41,793 nt of DNA from Acidobacteriaceae bacterium (GTDB lineage Bacteria; Acidobacteriota; Terriglobia; Terriglobales; Acidobacteriaceae). Shown piece after piece: positions 39,527-41,793 of the stretch. The position numbers and the translations under genes were made by a program. Numbering within the stretch: position 1 is the first letter of the stretch; each line of letters starts with the position of its first letter. The notes below the pieces were generated by a model that had not been told where the DNA came from, ran no database searches, and worked only from the letters and a program-made list of their open reading frames with translations. The stretch is taken from NCBI GenBank assembly GCA_025356095.1, contig JANXUR010000005.1, positions 1-41,793 of the forward strand, given 5' to 3'.

Positions 39527-40648
39527 ATGCACCGCCAAACGTTCTTCGGGCGCGGTAGCAACCGTCCGGTTCTTGCTAGCGATTCCGTGGTGCTTGCCAG
39601 AGGCGAATCAGTCGCGCTTCGGCAGGGCAGGGTTATGCTCCGCACCCTTTTCTTGGCAGTCTCTGTGTGCACAATTATTTTCTTGTGGGGGTTAGGGCCC
39701 GGCGCGTTCGCGCAGGAGTCCGAAGCTCACGTGGCCCCCCGCACCCTGCCCAAAGCCGCTGCCGACGTGGCCCTGAATACGCCACCAGACGACCCGCTGA
39801 AGCGTAGCCACGACGTACCGATCCGCATGAGCGTGGACATGGTGCTGATTCCGGTGACCATCACCGACCCACTGAACCGCTTGGTCACGGGGCTGGATAA
39901 AGAAAACTTTTCGATTTTTGAAGGCCATGAGGAGCAGGAGATCCGGAATTTTTCCAGCGAAGACGCGCCGATTTCGCTAGGTGTGATCTTCGACATGAGC
40001 GGCAGCATGAGCAACAAGATTGACCGCTCGCGCGAGGCGGTGATCGAGTTCTTCAAGACGGCGAATCCGCAGGACGAGTTTTTTATGGTTGCCTTCTCAG
40101 ACAAGCCAGAGGTGGTGGCGGACTTCACTTCGTCGGTGGAAGACATTCAGGGAAAGATGGTGTACACCCTGGCCAAGGGCAAAACCGCGCTGCTGGATGC
40201 GATTTATTTGGGACTGGCCAAGATGCGCGAAGCCAAGCACTCCAAGAAGGCTCTGCTGATTGTTTCCGATGGTGGCGACAATAACAGCCGTTATACAGAA
40301 GCTGAGATTCGGGCGCTGGTGCGCGAAGCCGACGTGATGATTTATGGCATCGGCATCTACGAAGTGGCCCCGCCGACCGACGAAGAGCGGCTCGGCCCCG
40401 GGTTGCTGACAGATATCACCGAAATGACGGGGGGACGGGCCTTTACCATCACCAACCCGAACGAACTGGCCGACGTAGCAACAAAAATAGGTATCGAGCT
40501 GCGCAACCAATATGTATTGGGGTACCGTCCAAAGAGTCCAGGGCACGACGGGAAGTGGCGTAAAATCAAGGTCAAGTTGAACCCTCCCAAGGGTTTGCCG
40601 CCACTCAAGGTCTATGCCAAGACTGGATACTATGCGCCTTCGCAGTAA
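39527..40648 (+). CDS. VWFA-related acidobacterial protein, first copy
   Basis: 373 residues from the ATG after AAGGG (seven bases). A hydrophobic export segment (about 38-62), then a beta-sandwich-like stretch (LIPVTITDPLNRLVTGLDKENFSIFE) and a von Willebrand A domain with a complete metal site: D156-x-S158-x-S160 (FDMSGSMS), T220 and D248 (SDGGDN). It ends KTGYYAPSQ. This is the TIGR03436-type family, very expanded in Acidobacteria, extracytoplasmic, function unknown; presumably adhesive. An ATG at 39635 directly before the signal segment is an alternative start. Confidence 0.88.
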   Translation: MHRQTFFGRGSNRPVLASDSVVLARGESVALRQGRVMLRTLFLAVSVCTIIFLWGLGPGAFAQESEAHVAPRTLPKAAADVALNTPPDDPLKRSHDVPIRMSVDMVLIPVTITDPLNRLVTGLDKENFSIFEGHEEQEIRNFSSEDAPISLGVIFDMSGSMSNKIDRSREAVIEFFKTANPQDEFFMVAFSDKPEVVADFTSSVEDIQGKMVYTLAKGKTALLDAIYLGLAKMREAKHSKKALLIVSDGGDNNSRYTEAEIRALVREADVMIYGIGIYEVAPPTDEERLGPGLLTDITEMTGGRAFTITNPNELADVATKIGIELRNQYVLGYRPKSPGHDGKWRKIKVKLNPPKGLPPLKVYAKTGYYAPSQ

Positions 40649-41648
40649 GCGATTTTTGTTGCTGGCGGCACTCGCCGCTGTTTGCTTTGGGTTGAATTTT
40701 GGGAGTGCACGGCGGGCCTGGCCGCAGACGACCGGTGCTACCCCTGCTGCCAGTACCCCCGCTCAAAATGCGCCGGGTGCTGCGACCAAGGCCGCAGCGG
40801 AGGACGACACTCCTTACACGATCCGCACCCGAGTGGAAGAGGTGCTGCTGCACGCCACCGTGCTGGAGAAAGACCGCATCGTAAACAATCTGGGCAAGGA
40901 TAATTTTTTTGTTTACGAAGACAACGTTGCCCAGCCCATCACCTCCTTTCGCCACGATGACATTCCAGTTTCCATGGGAATTGTGATTGATAACTCCGGC
41001 TCGATGCGTGAAAAGCGGCCGAGCGTGAACACAGCGGCTTTGAACCTGGTGCGGTCGAGCAATCCGCAGGACGAAGTCTTTGTGGTGAACTTCAATGACG
41101 AGCGCTATCTAGATCAGGACTTTACCAACAAGATTTCTTTGTTAAAAGAAGCGATGGAAAAGATTGACTCGCGCGGCGGCACCGCGCTGTATGACGCGCT
41201 GGAAGGCGCAGCCGAGCACTTGAAGTTACACGCCCGGCTGGATAAGAAAGTGATCCTGGTGGTCACCGATGGCGAGGATAATGCCAGCCGCGAAAGCCTT
41301 GAGCAGACCGTCCGCTACATGCAGCAGGATAACGGTCCGCAGGTATTTGCAATTGGGCTGCTACAGGATGACCGCGAAGGCAAGCGGGCCAAGCGCGCGC
41401 TGAGCCTACTAGCCGAACACACCGGCGGCCAAGCATTCTTCCCCAAAGACGTATCGGAAGTGGACGCCATCACCCAGCAGGTAGCGCACGACATCCGCAA
41501 TCAATACACGATTGGCTACAAGCCCTCGCACGCCAAGAGCGCCGGGGGATATCGGCAGGTGCGGCTGGAAGCACGCGCCAAGGGCATGAGCAAGCTGGTG
41601 GTGAGGACGCGCACCGGGTACTACGCCTCCGACGCGGAGGAGAAGTGA
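40632..41648 (+). CDS. VWFA-related acidobacterial protein, second copy
   Basis: 338 residues with the same layout as the gene it overlaps by 17 bases: signal segment (7-24), Ala/Pro/Thr linker, strand region ending FFVYEDN, VWA metal site D120-x-S122-x-S124 (IDNSGSMR), T184 and D213 (VTDGEDN), and the closing RTGYYA. The two are clearly related and diverged, an old tandem duplication. Probably translated together. Confidence 0.9.
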   Translation: MRLRSKRFLLLAALAAVCFGLNFGSARRAWPQTTGATPAASTPAQNAPGAATKAAAEDDTPYTIRTRVEEVLLHATVLEKDRIVNNLGKDNFFVYEDNVAQPITSFRHDDIPVSMGIVIDNSGSMREKRPSVNTAALNLVRSSNPQDEVFVVNFNDERYLDQDFTNKISLLKEAMEKIDSRGGTALYDALEGAAEHLKLHARLDKKVILVVTDGEDNASRESLEQTVRYMQQDNGPQVFAIGLLQDDREGKRAKRALSLLAEHTGGQAFFPKDVSEVDAITQQVAHDIRNQYTIGYKPSHAKSAGGYRQVRLEARAKGMSKLVVRTRTGYYASDAEEK

Positions 41649-41740
41649 TTCCGTTTTGTCGTGCGCCGACTGGCGACGGCTCTGCCAGCTCATACTAATA
41701 TTCAAAGCGCGGTAAACGACATTCTTTAAGGAGTTGCGAC

Positions 41741-41793
41741 ATGGTTTGTCCTGCAGTGGTGTCGTCTCCCTTGCATCTGCCGGTTGGCGTCGG
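41741..41793 (+). CDS. Start of a gene cut by the window edge
   Basis: ATG with an AAGGAG site seven bases upstream, open to the end of the window (17 codons, MVCPAVVSSPLHLPVGV). Too short to identify. Confidence 0.5.
   Translation, partial: MVCPAVVSSPLHLPVGV

Overview
The window looks like chromosomal DNA of an acidobacterium (Acidobacteriota, probably class Terriglobia). The grounds are two tandem VWFA proteins of the type first described in Acidobacteria, two very large TonB-dependent receptors with an N-terminal carboxypeptidase-regulatory-like domain, a secreted-protein family I know mainly from this phylum, IPT/TIG-domain fragments, and GC-rich DNA (roughly 60% by eye) with short intergenic gaps. 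I see no phage, plasmid, insertion sequence or CRISPR array; the only RNA gene I can support is tRNA-Lys(UUU).

Layout. 1-2.5 kb: a pentapeptide-repeat membrane protein, a REP-like double hairpin, and a VapBC-like toxin-antitoxin pair with a clear promoter and a perfect inverted repeat next to it. 2.5-5.1 kb: the 3' remnant of an IPT-domain gene facing a secreted GH13 enzyme of cyclodextrin glucanotransferase type, with a shared terminator between them. 5.4-8.5 kb: a 59-residue zinc-ribbon protein, a fatty-acid desaturase, and a histidine kinase/response regulator pair. 8.5-15.1 kb: a TonB-dependent receptor, a DinB-like secreted protein, a secreted hydrolase with a TPR-like tail, a fasciclin protein, two overlapping small membrane proteins and a DoxX-like protein. 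15.1-19.6 kb: pyrF, an RlpA-like protein, an AT-rich gap, thiD, a TPR protein and a zinc-ribbon/PspC protein. 19.7-27.4 kb: an alpha/beta hydrolase, a second TonB-dependent receptor, a purple-acid-phosphatase-like enzyme, a thioredoxin-like/TPR protein and an acidobacterial secreted protein. 27.5-30.9 kb: aroA, tRNA-Lys, two secreted esterases and another IPT remnant. 30.9-35.3 kb: a MacB-like ABC transporter coupled to one of the esterases, a short-chain dehydrogenase, and a LacD-type aldolase with a textbook terminator. 35.4-39.4 kb: a minus-strand operon DUF1015, amidase, GerMN, rph. 39.5-41.8 kb: two overlapping VWFA genes and the first codons of another gene.

Most genes are single transcription units or short coupled sets with 1-17 base overlaps. 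Functionally the window mixes housekeeping (pyrF, thiD, aroA, rph, tRNA-Lys), envelope work (amidase, RlpA, GerMN, PspC, desaturase, MacB-like exporter) and an outward-facing nutrient toolkit (GH13, TonB-dependent receptors, phosphatase, esterases).

Two patterns run through the whole window and are not explained by single genes. First, about nine genes lack a usable Shine-Dalgarno sequence and instead carry a TANNNT box 5-7 bases before the start codon, four of them with a -35-like hexamer exactly 17 bases further up; these look like leaderless transcripts. Second, at least eleven unrelated short tandem repeats (units 9-20 bp) sit just past stop codons or in linker-coding DNA. I found no recognisable complete new defence or biosynthetic system.
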